Below are positions 7,276 to 7,632 of a stretch of DNA of 7,632 nucleotides, in pieces. Position 1 is the first letter of the stretch. Every line of letters starts with the position of its first letter. Below the pieces are notes generated by a model, which had not been told where the DNA came from, ran no database searches, and saw only the letters and a program-made list of their open reading frames with translations. This stretch comes from an uncultured Eubacteriales bacterium (GTDB lineage Bacteria > Bacillota > Clostridia > Oscillospirales > Oscillospiraceae): contig URPU01000097.1 of the NCBI GenBank assembly GCA_900549865.1, positions 1 to 7,632 of the forward strand, written 5' to 3'. The position numbers and the translations under genes were made by a program.

Positions 7276-7632
7276 TCAAACGTCGAGATTGACGACGTAT
7301 TTGGCGTTGCGCTCTATCCACTCGCGGCGCGGCTCGACGTCCTCACCCATGAGGACGGTGAATATCTGGTCGGCCTGAATGGCGTCGTTGAGCGTGATGC
7401 GCCGCAGCGAACGCGTCTCGGGGTCCATGGTCGTCTCCCACAGCTCGTGCGGGTCCATTTCGCCGAGGCCCTTGAAGCGGGATATGTCCACCTTGACGTT
7501 GGGGTTGTCGGCGCGAAGCTCCGCGCTTATCTTATCGCGCTGCTCGTCGGAATACGCCACTCTCTGCTGCTTTCCGCGCGTGAGCTTGTAAAGCGGCGGC
7601 ACCGCGGAGTAAACATAGCCGTTTTCGATAAG
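7276..7632 (-). CDS. gyrB: DNA gyrase subunit B, C-terminal end (5' part outside window)
   Basis: This is the last 118 codons of the ATPase/TOPRIM subunit of DNA gyrase, the A2B2 type II topoisomerase that introduces negative supercoils. The reading frame is open to the window edge, so the gene begins outside. The visible part starts just after the TOPRIM metal-binding core with [17 protein letters not shown], the usual GyrB segment leading into the tail. It continues with the hallmark stretch [20 protein letters not shown], then [22 protein letters not shown] and the family-typical C-terminus YVVNLDV followed by TGA. The ATPase domain, the GHKL motifs and the GyrB quinolone region (E. coli D426/K447) are not in the window. 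Only 24 bp separate it from gyrA, so the two are almost certainly co-transcribed, which also favours matched subunit amounts. A ParE identity is less likely because the adjacent A subunit carries a GyrA box. Confidence 0.96.
   Translation of the reverse strand, partial: LIENGYVYSAVPPLYKLTRGKQQRVAYSDEQRDKISAELRADNPNVKVDISRFKGLGEMDPHELWETTMDPETRSLRRITLNDAIQADQIFTVLMGEDVEPRREWIERNAKYVVNLDV

Noticed and set aside
4702..7632. ParE/ParC (topoisomerase IV) instead of gyrase
   Set aside because: The A subunit has a GyrA box and a full pinwheel domain with an acidic tail. The B subunit tail is GyrB-like.
1..7632. CRISPR array, insertion sequence, tRNA or rRNA gene
   Set aside because: I saw no regularly spaced direct repeats, no transposase motifs or terminal inverted repeats, and no room outside the coding genes for a structural RNA; all gaps are under 100 bp.

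Overview
This window is a compact, one-directional bacterial gene block. Every gene I can support lies on the minus strand, so transcription runs from high to low coordinates. The order is gyrB (3' end only), gyrA, rnhA, an ABC exporter half-transporter, a GNAT-type acetyltransferase, a polytopic membrane protein of possible GT-C glycosyltransferase type, and the first 22 codons of another gene cut by the window edge. The gyrase subunits, the purine-rich Shine-Dalgarno sites and the tight spacing suggest a Bacillota member. A moderately GC-rich gut-type Clostridia lineage (Oscillospirales-like) is my best guess. It rests on protein character and base composition, not on a marker comparison.

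Layout. gyrB and gyrA (about 4.70-7.63 kb) are separated by 24 bp and encode the two subunits of DNA gyrase. RNase HI (4.21-4.68 kb) follows after 26 bp. The exporter (2.46-4.21 kb) follows after only 5 bp, and the rnhA stop codon lies inside the exporter's ribosome binding site. A 94-bp gap, the largest in the window, precedes the acetyltransferase (1.79-2.37 kb). That gap holds a 20-codon reading frame linked to the exporter by a TGATG overlap, and a short GC-rich inverted repeat. The membrane protein (0.09-1.79 kb) overlaps the acetyltransferase by 8 bp. The final partial gene starts 17 bp after it. I see no convincing terminator or internal promoter, so one long transcript, or a few nested ones, is plausible. 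No stretch over 100 bp lacks a gene.

How the genes fit together. Gyrase and RNase HI belong together physiologically: gyrase sets negative supercoiling, and RNase HI removes the R-loops that form on negatively supercoiled transcribed DNA. The exporter, acetyltransferase and membrane protein have no obvious link to that pair. They look like an accessory tail carried by a housekeeping operon. The membrane-protein gene is clearly more AT-rich than the genes upstream, which fits a different origin. I found no mobile element, CRISPR array, RNA gene or obviously new multi-gene system. The most useful observations are the natural Ala in the quinolone-determining region of GyrA, the chain of overlapping translation signals between genes, and the poorly characterised membrane protein at the end.
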